64,000 nucleotides of DNA from Topomyia yanbarensis (GCF_030247195.1 NC_080672.1:307799115-307863114); one strand, 5' to 3'; positions 23,701 to 33,883 are shown, counted from the first letter of the stretch. The notes: a model not told the origin generated them from the letters alone. Numbers and translations are program-made.

Positions 23701-24605
23701 CATTGAGGAAAGAAAACATCCAACCAGTTTCTACCAATCAATGGAAAGAATTTAAAATCAGTATCTAATATCAAAATTTTTAAATGACTTTCAAACCCAT
23801 TTAGTTGAACCAAAACATTTGTTTCGCCTTTAATTTTCAGCTTAGAGCCGTTTACAACTAATAGTTGCTTGTCGCATTTGCTTAATGGTTTGTCAAAAAG
23901 GTTTGTATACTGGTTTTTACCCATAACTGTTACTGTTGACCCACAGTCAACCTCCATTCTTATCAATCTATTCTCAATTGAGACATTTATCATGCAAGGC
24001 TCACTTATATTGTTTAAGGACTCCACACACATGCATTGTAAATCACCTGGGTTCCAATCTCTAAATTCTTCCTCGCTATCAGTGTCGCCCTGGTGTGTTG
24101 TCGTCATCCTACCCATTAAAGTTGTCAGCTGTTTTTCTGCACTGGTCCCTGGCTTAGCTGCATCTATAAATTTTACTGCATCCCTTTTCAAATTCTTTAA
24201 TTTAAAACATTTTCTTTTCAAATGTCCCTTAACCCCGCAATGATCGCATATCATCTCAGCATAATTTGGCTTGAACCTCACATTTCCGCGATAATTACTG
24301 TTATGACTAACATCCCTATTTCTGTTATCGTTATAGTAATTATTTCTATGGTATCTAACTGTTCGCTCTGTATGTTGCTTGTTTTGTAAATAATAATTTT
24401 TGTTGGGTCTATCGTTATTATCCTGTGCTCGTGAATCATCTCTATGTTTATACTTATGACCAAGCCTTTCGTGTACTGGACGCCTTATATAGTTCACGTG
24501 TCCAGGTGGGCCGTATGGGCTATGAGAGGGATATTGGTCAAGACCGGACGCAGAAAAAAATGGTTTGATTTCAATGTACGCGCATTGTCCTTTGCCATGC
24601 ACCAT
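20775..24605 (-). CDS. pol: Gypsy Pol polyprotein (NC knuckle, protease, RT, RNase H, integrase)
   Basis: An open frame of 1276 codons. It makes cDNA from element RNA and integrates it. Approximate positions in the frame: zinc knuckle C120-x2-C-x4-H-x4-C133; protease active site V219-D-C-G-S223; RT with LDLQGAY (D453) and YLDD at 513-516; RNase H with TDASG (D662), E703 and D728; integrase zinc module H878, H881, C911, C914 and catalytic triad D942, D996, E1032 (35 residues between the last two). The knuckle lies in this frame, not in the short Gag. The protease has Cys where Asp-Ser/Thr-Gly is usual. The first ~37 codons overlap gag, so translation presumably enters by a -1 shift and the first Met is not the true start. 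No stop or frameshift interrupts it. Confidence 0.95.
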   Translation of the reverse strand: MVHGKGQCAYIEIKPFFSASGLDQYPSHSPYGPPGHVNYIRRPVHERLGHKYKHRDDSRAQDNNDRPNKNYYLQNKQHTERTVRYHRNNYYNDNRNRDVSHNSNYRGNVRFKPNYAEMICDHCGVKGHLKRKCFKLKNLKRDAVKFIDAAKPGTSAEKQLTTLMGRMTTTHQGDTDSEEEFRDWNPGDLQCMCVESLNNISEPCMINVSIENRLIRMEVDCGSTVTVMGKNQYTNLFDKPLSKCDKQLLVVNGSKLKIKGETNVLVQLNGFESHLKILILDTDFKFFPLIGRNWLDVFFPQWRQFFSNERVNNEQVNKMITPNGDNMIAEIKNKFSDVFKKDFSTPIKGFEADLILKSEVPIFKKAYDVPFRLRDKVLIYLNNLEKENVITPVKTSEWASPVIVVMKKDDQIRLVIDCKVSINKVLIPNTYPLPSAGDLFAKLANCKVFCSLDLQGAYTQLALTERSKKFMVINTIKGLFVYNRLPQGASSSASIFQQIMDQILDGIDGVFCYLDDVLIAGKDLNDCHNKLNLVLTRLANANIKVNLEKCQFFVSELDYLGHIIGENGLLPNPDKISTIQRAKVPKNVNELKSYLGLINYYNKFVPHMSSKLYYLYNLLRKDVKFIWNKNCDKAFQDSKHALISANILEFYDPRKEVIVVTDASGYGLGGVIAHVIDGIEKPICFTSFTLNDAQKRYPILHLEALALVCTIKKFHKYLYGQRFMAYTDHKPLIGIFGKEGKNSIFVTRLQRYILELSIYDFEIQYRPSAKMGNADFCSRFPLEQSVPIEIDQEFVRSINFSREFPIDFVMIANASKDDKFLKQIMTFLRDGWPQKLDKRFLDVFANQNDLEIIDGCVLYQNRVVIPQRMQSGILKLLHANHAGMVKMKQLARKQVYWFGINKDIENYVTTCEVCGSMLVVPKTKVLSHWTHTTRPFSRIHIDFFHFSHHTFLLIVDSFSKWLEVEWMKKGTDCAKVVKKLVAYFARFGLPDVLVSDGGPPFNSFSFVAFLEKQGIKVMKSPPYNPSSNGQAERLVRTTKEVLKKFLLEPELIDVDLEDQINLFLMNYRNNIVTNDGQLPSEKVFLYKPKTMLDLLNPKKHYKNNLSVPQTPDDEIRVEIRKSITKKSNDNLSDLMEGDTVWYKNHHHHQPNRWVKTTFLKQFSLNTFQVLLGNVAIMAHRNQIRRYYERDPETRPNIVMMSDTGGGSAGDLEGEELLMGAGSGSEEEMFRGFPEHDLAKVREKSKRKASTANLPGGNPRRSKRLRKWVEDPVFIYH

Positions 24606-25093
24606 GTGGTGATGAACTTATCCATGGACTCTACCGTCAGTTTTTCTTCATTTAGAAGTAGTTGTTTTAAATGTTCATCCCTAAGCCCCGCTAAAACCCT
24701 GTCCTGGATTGCCAAATCCTTGAACTCGCCAAAACCGCAGAATTCCGCCTGCACTTTAACTGCCTGCACGAAATCCTCGGCTGACTCGTCGGGTTGTTGG
24801 ACCCTATGGCTAAAACGAAAACGCTGAACCAAATCCGGCTCCGTTTTATCGAACTTTTGTTTCAATTTAGATATTATTTCGTTATAGCACACTGCATCCA
24901 ATGCGTCTTTCTTATAGATCAATTTAAGCTGAGCGTAAACAAAGGGACCACAAAGGTTCATGAAATGAGATTTACGTTTAGCTGCTGGGACCTCGTTAGC
25001 TTCGAAAGTGTATGCTAAACGATCTGCCCAATCCCCAAAGGAAGTTCCCTTGCGATATGGCTCAATCGTAGATGCCATTCCCACTAGACTCAT
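24494..25093 (-). CDS. gag: Gypsy Gag protein (capsid region)
   Basis: Encodes a 199-residue structural protein that should assemble the virus-like particle. I chose the Met at 25093 (MSLVGMAS); the open frame extends about 31 codons further upstream, but that stretch is Phe/Lys-rich leader and not protein-like. The IEPYRKG, WADRLAYTFEAN, KRKSHFMNLCG and FRFSHRVQ..ESAEDFVQAVK segments, with the later LAIQDRVLAGLRDE, follow the Mag-lineage gag pattern. The zinc knuckle is missing here and appears in the overlapping pol frame. The stop is at 24494-24496, 112 bases inside pol. Confidence 0.9.
   Translation of the reverse strand: MSLVGMASTIEPYRKGTSFGDWADRLAYTFEANEVPAAKRKSHFMNLCGPFVYAQLKLIYKKDALDAVCYNEIISKLKQKFDKTEPDLVQRFRFSHRVQQPDESAEDFVQAVKVQAEFCGFGEFKDLAIQDRVLAGLRDEHLKQLLLNEEKLTVESMDKFITTWCMAKDNARTLKSNHFFLRPVLTNIPLIAHTAHLDT
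24555..24561 (-). promoter_or_regulatory. Probable -1 ribosomal frameshift site (gag to pol)
   Basis: On the minus strand seven T's (T TTT TTT in the gag frame) lie within the gag-pol overlap. This fits the X XXY YYZ slippery heptamer. The pol frame is exactly -1 relative to gag here: gag reads SNHFFLR and pol reads IKPFFSA across the same bases. No downstream pseudoknot was worked out. Confidence 0.65.
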
Positions 25094-25849
25094 TTTTAAT
25101 AAATTTCCACTTTTGTTAGGGGCAAATATTTTTTTAAAAAAGATCAAAAAAGAAAAAGAAAAAAAAAAACACCAAAAAAAGCACACAATTATTTTCTTTC
25201 TCCAGGGACAAAAAAAAGAATAAAATGACTCACCAGAAAGTATGTCCGGCCCTTGCCAGCAGAAAATATAATCGCAGGTAACTTAACCTCTTTATTTTTC
25301 CTTCGTATGATTTCCCGGCTTTTCCTTACCGTCGACACAATCTCGGAACGGTGCTTGATTTGCCTAGATAAAATATTGAAAGAGACACTCTTATTATATT
25401 GTTAAAATAAATCGTTTGTACTCATTATGCACTTGAACAAAAGCTGTTGTCTATCCAACAATGGTTTTCTATAGCCTTGAAAAGAATAAAATTTATCCGC
25501 ACAATGCGAAAACAAAAAAATTTCACTCAATCACCAATCTTGCAACACAATTTTTTTTATTAAAACCTCCAACTTTTGTCTTACCGAAACTCCGTCGATG
25601 ATTGTCCGGTGCCTATTCAGGTGGAAAGAAAGGATTTGCCGAATTCCCTTAGCCGTCCGCTACTCGTATTGTATGATGAAAATGGCGGTCTCGCACCAAC
25701 CATGTTTTATATCGCCTCGTGCCGGGAGAATTCGGCCTTTGTCCGTAACTGTATCACCTTCTTTTTCGGCAAAAACACAAACCAGCAATCCTCAGCTACC
25801 GTGCACTGAATTTCGTGTTAAAAAAGAAATCTGCTGCACACAATTTTTT

Positions 25850-25861
25850 CGCTCGTCGCCA
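25850..25861 (-). promoter_or_regulatory. Primer-binding site of the Gypsy element
   Basis: On the minus strand TGGCGACGAGCG starts one base after the 5' LTR. The leading TGG pairs with a tRNA CCA end; I do not identify which tRNA. Confidence 0.6.
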
Positions 25862-25862
25862 C

Positions 25863-26090
25863 TTTTCAATATTACACTTGTCCGAAATAGAAATCACAGG
25901 GAAACGTTCGGGAGAAATAATTAAAACGGACTCACTTCGTTGATGGTAGGTATAAGAATGTTGCTTCGACAGCAACCGTTATATTTTTCACTTTCTGTCT
26001 CTAATGCATTTGATACTTTTAGTTGGTATTTCTATTAATTGACAACCGTGTTCTACTGTGGTTGTTTACAGTAGAGGTTTATATACATCA
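25863..26090 (-). repeat. 5' LTR of the Gypsy element
   Basis: The pair of the LTR at 20350-20577, with one difference in 228 bases. It drives the element's transcript towards decreasing coordinates. The leader down to 25094 contains no gene. Confidence 0.92.
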
Positions 26091-26099
26091 GATACATTA

Positions 26100-26654
26100 A
26101 CAAAAACTTGTTTTAATCCACCTAGTTATGCAATTGTGCCTTTCTCATTTCTCCAAACTATGATTCCATAGCTGGTTATGTTCAATTTAATTGTGGAAAT
26201 GTCTAAATTACATTCTTAGTACTCCTATATACAATGGCTTGCCATCTACAAGCTTGATGAACTATGTGTCAATGCTGAGACACTTAAAAGAAGAAAGATA
26301 TATCATACTAAAGCTTAACCAGCATTAGTTCAATGGTATCTTTTTGCTATCTTTGTGCCACACATCCCTGTTCAAATTCAGAATACCTATTTTAGTAAAA
26401 AAATCGTCTTGGATTAGGTTGACGAGTTTCAGAGTAATGGCAAAACCTTTCTATATGAGAGGCAAAAAGTAAGTATTATGACGGTACAGGCATATGGGAA
26501 ATTCCTATGTGACCACACTTCTCAATCAGTAACTCCAGAACCGGATGTTGCATCGGTATTAACTTCAATGGCAAACTGTGCCTTTCACTTGAGACTAGGT
26601 TTGAGTAACCGATGTGCGATTGTGGCTACTTACACACATACACACCCACACACA
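26100..26654 (-). repeat. Dispersed mosquito repeat, reverse copy, left part
   Basis: It carries in reverse the GTTTTAATCCACCTAG end (26112), the CTCAGAGTAATGGCAAAACC..CTATATGAGAGGC block near 26430-26465, and the CACxCACACACA run at 26635-26654. It continues at 36240 after the inserted hAT-type element. Confidence 0.65.
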
Positions 26655-26775
26655 CAGGCCCGATGAGAGGGGGGGGGGTCAGCCGGGGCGATTGCCCCGG
26701 GGCCCGGATCGTATTTAGGGGCCCGCGGTTTTACCCGGAAGATGGGCGAAAACGTATGTATGTATGTATGTAGGT

Positions 26776-27172
26776 AGCCACCATCCTAGCTTGAGCCTTG
26801 CTCTGCATGCGGCTCCACTTTACAGTACGCTCAAATTTCGTTACCATTCTGCGTTCAGCATACCGCTGTATAAAGGGCCAAAAGGGGGGGTGGCGGACCC
26901 GTAGGTAAATGCACCTACTCAGTATCCGCGGGCTTCAAAGAATCTCCTTCCAACAGTAAGATCCAGCAGATTGAATAACGAATTTTGCAATACTTGTCAA
27001 GCTTTCCACGAGATGGTTTGTTGTAGAAGAGCACGTCAAATTGTTTACAACTGTTGGAGAGAAATTTATCTGTCGCGAACGACGGACACTTTTCCTCCTT
27101 GACTCCGATTGGCTTCCACTTCATTGTCCAGTTGTAACTTCAATGATGCCCTGATGCACCCTCCTCACCCCG
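26776..27172. repeat. Repeat A of a three-copy ~330 bp family
   Basis: Begins GCCACCATCCTAGCTTGAG and includes TTCGTTACCATTCTGCGTTC, GCTGTATAAAGGGCC, AGAATCTCCTTCCAACA and TTTTCCTCCTTGACTCCGA, then TGCCCTGATG. The same ordered blocks occur at 29090 (B) and 29612 (C). It lies just before the first TATAA array. No coding frame is conserved between the copies. Confidence 0.7.
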
Positions 27173-27211
27173 TAAATCATATGCATATAATGTATACATA
27201 ATATATATCAA

Positions 27212-28006
27212 TCATAATATAATACAACACAATATAATATAATACAATATAATATAATATAATATAATATAATATAATATAATATAATATAATATAATAT
27301 AATATAATATAATATAATATAATATAATATAATATAATATAATATAATATAATATAATATAATATAATATAATATAATATAATATAATATAATATAATAT
27401 AATATAATATAATATAATATAATATAATATAATATAATATAATATAATATAATATAATATAATATAATATAATATAATATAATATAATATAATATAATAT
27501 AATATAATATAATATAATATAATATAATATAATATAATATAATATAATATAATATAATATAATATAATATAATATAATATAATATAATATAATATAATAT
27601 AATATAATATAACATAATATAATATAATATAATATAATACAATATAATACAATATAACATAATATAATATAATATAATATAGTATAACATAATATAATAT
27701 AATATAATATAATATAATATAATATAATATAATATAATATAATATAATATAATATAATATAATATAATATAATATAATATAATATAATATAATATAATAT
27801 AATATAATATAATATAATATAATATAATATAATATAATATAATATAATATAATATAATATAATATAATATAATATAACATAATATAATATAATATAATAT
27901 AATACAATATAATACAATATAACATAATATAATATAATATAATATAGTATAACATAATATAATATAATATAATATAATATAATATAATATAATATAATAT
28001 AATATA
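27212..28006. repeat. TATAA pentanucleotide satellite, array 1 (~795 bp)
   Basis: Almost perfect (AATAT)n. Variant units (AACAT, AATAC, AGTAT) form the same pattern twice: AACAT at 27611 and 27876, AATAC 25 and 35 bases later, AACAT 45 later, AGTAT 70 later, AACAT 75 later. The two patterns are exactly 265 bp (53 units) apart. Long YIILYY-type frames on the minus strand are products of the repeat, not proteins. Confidence 0.95.
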
Positions 28007-29085
28007 CACAAGTTTTTCTTGTACCTTTGTATGAAATATAATGCAATGTATAAATATGCTATTTATGTGACTTGTAAGATTATGCCGCTTCCACTGAAAA
28101 AAAAGTATGGTACTGTTGTATCAATTCGTGAAAAGATATGAGGACCTTGCATGATACTTAAAGAAATTATATTTGATGCAATGTAAAGAAAGCAGAGACG
28201 TTGCTATATTACAAGAAAACAAGAGAATAATAATTATTAGGAATGTACTGGAAAGTTTGCATATTATTAATATGATTGAAAATAATAATTATGCTGTGAA
28301 TAACAACTATGCTGAAAAAATAATAGCGCAAACTTAACAAAATGTTACTACTATAATGTACTACTGGTGCTTTGGTCGTCGTTTTCAGCTCTCGGTTCGG
28401 TAAACGTGAGGGGCATGATGAATTTATCGCAAATAATGCGCATGAGATTTATCTCCTGGCTACAAGAAGCTGATTTAAATTAGTAAATGTAAGAAATTAT
28501 GCATCTAGTAAATGGTTCCCACTGTATATTAAGGAAATAATGAATATCTAAAAACATGTCAAAACCGACCTTTCGTATGATTCAAACATCAACAACATGT
28601 GTGTTACACGCCCAACGTCTAAAACGTCGCTTTTTCCCATTTTTCATATGAGCGTACTCACAACTTTGAGGTACTGTAAATGTAAATGAGCGCACAGAAC
28701 ACACGACCATACGGTCCTAGCACACGGTACCGTACCGAAGTGGTTTAGATAGTAGGAACCCTATTAAGTAAAGCACACTGCGCCACACAACAGCACCCCA
28801 CTAGCCAAAGCCCGGCCGAAATGACACCCGACGCGCTCTCCGCCTACCCGGCTGTACAGCTGTTCTTTAAAAAAAACCTGTGAACAGTTCATCAGCCAAA
28901 CAAACGAACAGCGCAGCAAATGTCACCACGACCGAGTAAGGACCCAAAAAGCACCGCTATGTAACGCACCATCTACCACCTCATGATGTGATGTGTGATG
29001 TGTGTTACTACCACCTATTGTAGCAGGACCACCGCCCATAGCACTGGGCAGTCCTTACACAGCAACTTGATCAAGCATTACCCAC
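28007..29085. other. No gene recognised between satellite 1 and repeat B
   Basis: AT-rich to about 28560, then a more GC-balanced stretch to 29080 with a short GATGTGATGTGTGATGTGTG repeat at 28985-29004. There are no convincing open frames or motifs. Confidence 0.35.
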
Positions 29086-29089
29086 TGAC

Positions 29090-29375
29090 CATAGTCAACA
29101 TGCCACTGTATAAAGGGCCAAAAAGGGGTTGGGTGGCCGGCAAACAACTTCGCTTACACGTAACATGGGGGTGATGAAGAATCTCCTTCCAATGACAAGA
29201 TCATATAATAAGTCAATCGCAATACAAGCCGTTGCAGTGAAAGGTAGCCCCAATAGGTGGGGAGAAGAGCCCGCCCAATATTCACGAAATGTTATCAACA
29301 GGAAGCTGGCTACTCCACTCTACCTGTCCAAATCGCTTCAATAATGTGCCCTGATGATCCCTTCCAATTCCCATA
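29090..29375. repeat. Repeat B of the three-copy family
   Basis: Contains CACTGTATAAAGGGCCAAAA, AGAATCTCCTTCCAATGACA and TGCCCTGATGATCCC in the order seen in repeat A. Its first third and the CTCCTTGACTCCGA block are missing or diverged. It is not followed by a TATAA array. Confidence 0.6.
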
Positions 29376-29611
29376 CATTTTATATATTTCAGAATACATT
29401 GTTATATAAAGACATAAAAAATCTTGCATGTGAAATAATAGTCCATTATTGTTGAATCAAGCCGTTGAAGATATAAAAGATAGGACTGAAAAAAATTATG
29501 TGATGGAAACAATTTAGACACATTGATATTCATGAGAGAAAACAATGTTATAATAAATATGAAGAAAATACTGAGCAGTGTACATTATGAGTGATTCGAA
29601 AAGTAGATATA

Positions 29612-29932
29612 TGCCACCAACCTAGTTTGAGTTTTGCTCTGCTCGTGGCTCCATTTGACAGTAAATTAAACTTTCGTTACCATTCTGCATTCAACATATC
29701 GCTGTATGAAGGGTCTAAATGTAGGTGACGAATCCGTGAACTAAAAGGGTTAAAGAATCTCCTTCCAACAATATGATCCAACCGATTGAGTATCAAGATT
29801 CGCAGTATTGCCAAACTTTCCTTGGAATGATTTGTTGAAGAATGGCGCATAAAATCGTGTTCAATTATTGGACAGAGCTATAACTGTCGTTAACGACAAA
29901 CAACTTTTCTCCTTGACTCCGACTGTCTTATG
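29612..29932. repeat. Repeat C of the three-copy family
   Basis: Begins GCCACCAACCTAGTTTGAG and includes TTCGTTACCATTCTGCATTC, AGAATCTCCTTCCAACA and TTTTCTCCTTGACTCCGA. Like repeat A it runs directly into a TATAA array, so the repeat and the satellite appear to form a compound unit. Confidence 0.7.
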
Positions 29933-30209
29933 TAATATAATATAATATAATATAATATAATATAATATAATATAATATAATATAATATAATATAATATAA
30001 TATAATATAATATAATATAATATAATATAATATAATATAATATAATATAATATAATATAATATAATATAATATAATATAATATAATATAATATAATATAA
30101 TATAATATAATATAATATAATATAATATAATATAATATAATATAATATAATATAATATAACATAATATAATATAATATAATATAATATAACATAATATAA
30201 TACCATATA
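29933..30209. repeat. TATAA pentanucleotide satellite, array 2 (~277 bp)
   Basis: The same pentanucleotide as 27212-28006, with two AACAT variants near its right end (30161 and 30191). Confidence 0.95.
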
Positions 30210-32035
30210 AACCGGGGGCCTAGACAAAAAAGACCACCGCTCAGTCGATCTCACGTTGAAAAAAAAAAACAGTTGCACATAAAAAAAATGAATATGATGA
30301 AAATATTTGGTTCAATAAGAATACTAAAGTGATGAATATAATGAATACACAGAAATATGTCGAGTAAAAAGGTCTCCATGAATCTGGTCCTTGAGATCCT
30401 CATTACAAAAGAATGGTATTAATTATGCTTAGACCGTAGCTAAATATGTCAACAAACATTATTTTGTTTTTAGTTATTTATTGTAGGATATAACCTTCGT
30501 GGTAATTCGCCATGTGACAAACATTGGATCATCCCTCCGTAGTTTCGAAATTTAATAGAGCATATAGTAATGGATTGGTCGGAGTTTCAGGACAAACGAA
30601 CAACGTTGCGAAAATCATAAACGAAAAGAGCAGTGTCCTCCACACAGTGTATTTGATCTTCACCAAAACGATTTAACAGCACTGTAGCAAAATGCTGCAT
30701 AAACTGATTTTTCCGAAGATCCAACACAAAACACGAAAAAACGCCACTTTTTGCTATCTACCCTCGCACAATTGCCCATTCCATCTAATTAATAATTAAT
30801 ATAGGATCGATCTCACCAGTATCATGATGTCACCCTATGTTCGCCGATTTTTCTTCCCACATTTGATGTCAATCCGAAGTAAGATGGCGTTACTGCGCCA
30901 AGCTCATCTTCAACTAGGTGGTGTTAGAAACATCTTATCCAAGACACACTATCACCGTCACTATTGAAACTACAGTGGGACATGACCACAGTTTATTCAG
31001 TGACGGTGGTTAGACACTATTGTCACACACACATTTTTCACATTTTTTTCGCTTCGCTATTCCGGGTGGCGTAGTCACACATCACCATTCGTAAAATATT
31101 AGTAACTTCTCCGCTTTCAATCAACATGCATGCAGCCGTCCACCGACTCCCTGCCACTGAAACTATGCAATACATATTGCCCAGCTATTAGGCCTTTATT
31201 CCACCGGCCTCGCGCGGATTCCGTGTCACAACGACACAATTAACGTTCAACTTTTTCTCCTCTATCTTTTCCACTCCCGCTGTATTTTGCTTCCACCTTT
31301 ACACTTTTTTCACTATTCCTGGCAAAATTTATTGCACTAGATTTCACACCCGATAATAAGGTCACGTATAAACTTTTTTTCGACCAGCACACCCGTTGTA
31401 AATCAACCAAATCGAATTGCTCTCTGTTAGCTTAGCACCGCTGCGACCGTCTCGCTCAACAGCAATCTTGCGAATGACCCGGAAGATGGGCGAAAACGTA
31501 TTCACAAAAGAGCAATAAAAATGGTGATTTATTTGTAATTATTCATTTTATTAAATAGTCATATAATGAAAGCGGAAAAAAATCGAAAGACATTTTAATT
31601 TAATAACTTGAGAATTCGAACTCCTGTTGTGGATACCAGAACTTTATTTGATATTTGACTTTTAAAAAAAAAAAAACTTTTGTAAGGGAGTTGTCTACTT
31701 TATGTACTAGATCAAAAAAGCCGAGTTTTATTGTTTGAATCAACGGAATACGCGCCGAACAGGAATGCAAGCGCACGGACGTATCCGTCCTCTTCTGCGT
31801 TCGATTCTTTGTTGGTGGTACCGGTTGTTGATTTGGAGATACTGAGAACGATTTTTATTGAATGAATTTTTGTTCCTGTAAGACCCGTAAATCTTGCTTT
31901 TGAAGCTTTTTGTGGGTTGCCACAAGGAAAGTATCTATTGTTTACGGTTATAGTGGGCGGACTTTTCTAAGCTACTTCTGTGCAATGTTTTCCGTGGTGC
32001 AGTGTCTTTTTGCAGAATTTGATGAGAGGTTACAT
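30210..32035. other. No gene recognised; one short block shared with the element's left end
   Basis: The block CCCGGAAGATGGGCGAAAAC at about 31481 also occurs at 26734, next to the left terminus of the hAT-type element, so this stretch probably belongs to that element or to a duplicated copy of it. Bases 31100-31480 are less AT-rich but have no recognisable coding content. Confidence 0.4.
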
Positions 32036-32397
32036 TTTTTTTATTAATAGCCCGCTTCTTACCCCCACAACAAAAAGCTCACAAACGGAGCCCCCTGGTA
32101 GTGGACACATCAGTTCTCAGCGTACAAAAAAAGGTCAGCACAACAAAACAAAGTTACGAATCGCGGAAACGCTGAGAACAAAAAAAAAACAATACGAGAC
32201 CGACAAAACACAAAATTTGACAAGAAGCTACGGCGAGTACCCAGCGGAAAAAAATCCTTTTAAGGGTCCCATCGTAGCTTTGCAGGAAGCTCATAATAAT
32301 TTAAATTTATTTATTACTAATTGCTAGAAAAAATGCATTTATCAATTGTTAACCAATTATAGCTAAAGGAATAAGCTCGATTGGTGGTGAACGAAGT

Positions 32398-33312
32398 TTA
32401 TATTAAAAATTCTCCTATTTTATTTTTTAAAATTAGTTTCAATTTTGCTTGGAAACGAGTGCGATATGTTATTTGCTTTAAATCAGTAGGAAGCTGGTTG
32501 AATAACTTAGGTCCGATGAAAGAAATGCGTCTTTGACCAAGGTTCGTGGATACTCTGGAGTATAATAAATGATTGGCTTGTCTAGTGCTGTGAGCTCGAA
32601 TGCCTGTTGTAAATTCTAGATTATTATGAGCAATAGTATTATGCAAAGCATTGTGGATGTATATTATTGTTTGGTAGTTAGTCAACCCAAGCAAAGGTAA
32701 AATGTTATGGGCATTATTATTGTATAACAAAATAGTAGGGAACATAAATGGTTTTTTATAAATAATTTTAAGACATCTGTTTTGAAGCGTTTGTAGCTTT
32801 TTCAGATTCGAGATACTGGCACGGCCCCACACAGATACAAGGTAGTTCAGCAATGAGTGGATGTGCGCATAATAAAATTTTAGAAGTACATGCTGGGGAA
32901 CAAAAGAGCATACTTTACGCATAGCCCCACATAACGATGCAACTTTTCTCTCTATAGATGTTATATGCTCAATCCAGGAGAGTGTGGGGTCTAAGTGAAG
33001 TCCTAAATATTTGAAGCAGTTAGTTTCCTGAATTACAGACTGTCCCATTCTTGGGTCTGGATGCACGCCTATAGCTCTTCTAGATGAACGAAACAGCATA
33101 TATTTAGTTTTTGATAGGTTCAAGGAAAGAAGGTTTTCGTTGAAATACGTCGTTAGTGTTTTTAAATCCGATTCAATGTCGCGTATCCAGGCAGTTGTTG
33201 TTAGGGTAGAACAACGCTGTGTCATCCGCGAAAAGACGAGGAGTCCCTTTTAACCCGAGTCTACCTAGGTCATTGATATACAATAAAAATAACAGTGGCC
33301 CAATATTACTGC
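32398..33312 (-). pseudogene. Reverse transcriptase C-terminal part (L2-like)
   Basis: Starts at QGSNIGPLLFLLYIND, directly across the MITE from the upstream part, and includes LFADDTALF. A one-base shift near 33195 moves the reading from the FYPNNN stretch into the long 275-codon frame that ends at 32398. The downstream thumb and C-terminal region closely parallels the frame at 81-1121 (for example SLNLSKTKYM, LCGAMR.VCSF and NRCLKII). Broken by insertion and frameshift, so not functional. Confidence 0.8.
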
Positions 33313-33320
33313 CTTGGGGC

Positions 33321-33883
33321 CAAGGATGCAAAATGCCTACCTTTTCTGCGGCTGTAATTTTTCTGCCTACATTCTCATTTCTCTTTTGACGCTACTGTCG
33401 TTCGCTACTGCAGGACGCCCAGCGCTGTACGGCAGTCTGTAAGCAAAGCAGTAACATGACAAAGAAATACTGCCCCCAGTACAGCCACCAGACGCGAGCG
33501 GTACAGCTTCTCTTTCCTTATTTTACACTTTTTAATATTTTTAATCTATTCAATATTTTCAATAACGAACGACGGTAATAAATGCGGTTCGTTTACGCCA
33601 CGACCGGCATCATCGCTTTCGTGTGCGGGCCTCTCCCTTTGACTACGCAGAGAAAAGTGTACAAAGCGAGAGAACAAACTTTACTACGTCACACTCTCAC
33701 CGAGCAGTCGGAGTACAGCAGCAAAACAAAAATGTATTCTACTTCTCTACGGGAAAATGTACTCGGTTTGACTACCGTTCTGGCAAGAGCTGTAGTGATG
33801 TGTCGCTGTAGCGGGCTGTACGGCTTGTGCAAATGTAAATATACCGAAAAAAATGTAGTTTACCAGTACCTTTGGCATCCCTG
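33321..33883. mobile_element. hAT MITE (563 bp)
   Basis: The ends CAAGGATGCAAAATG (33321) and, in reverse, CAGGGATGCCAAAGG (ending 33883) form an imperfect terminal inverted repeat of hAT type. The flanks CTTGGGGC at 33313-33320 and 33884-33891 are an exact 8 bp target-site duplication. Removing the element and one duplication restores the GVPQGS reverse transcriptase motif. A 135-codon plus-strand frame overlapping it crosses the boundary and is accidental. Confidence 0.88.

Larger units (their letters stand above)
20350..26090 (-). mobile_element. Full-length Ty3/Gypsy LTR retrotransposon (Mag-like)
   Basis: A 5741 bp element on the minus strand, with 228 bp LTRs at 20350-20577 and 25863-26090 that differ at a single position. 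It is flanked by GATAC at 20345-20349 and 26091-26095, a 5 bp target-site duplication. In transcription order it has 5' LTR, primer-binding site, ~770 nt leader, gag, a -1 overlap into pol (protease, RT, RNase H, integrase), polypurine tract and 3' LTR. There is no env. Domain order with integrase last defines Ty3/Gypsy; the gag resembles the Mag lineage. All frames are open, so it may still be active. Confidence 0.95.

Noticed and set aside
26630..26660. CA-rich run considered as an independent microsatellite or CRISPR-like repeat
   Set aside because: It is part of the mosquito repeat's normal GT/CA block and holds the target duplication; no spaced repeats exist here or elsewhere in the window.
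27177..28046. Three overlapping minus-strand frames of 265-289 codons (YIILYY repeats)
   Set aside because: They are direct translations of the TATAA satellite and have no non-repetitive content.
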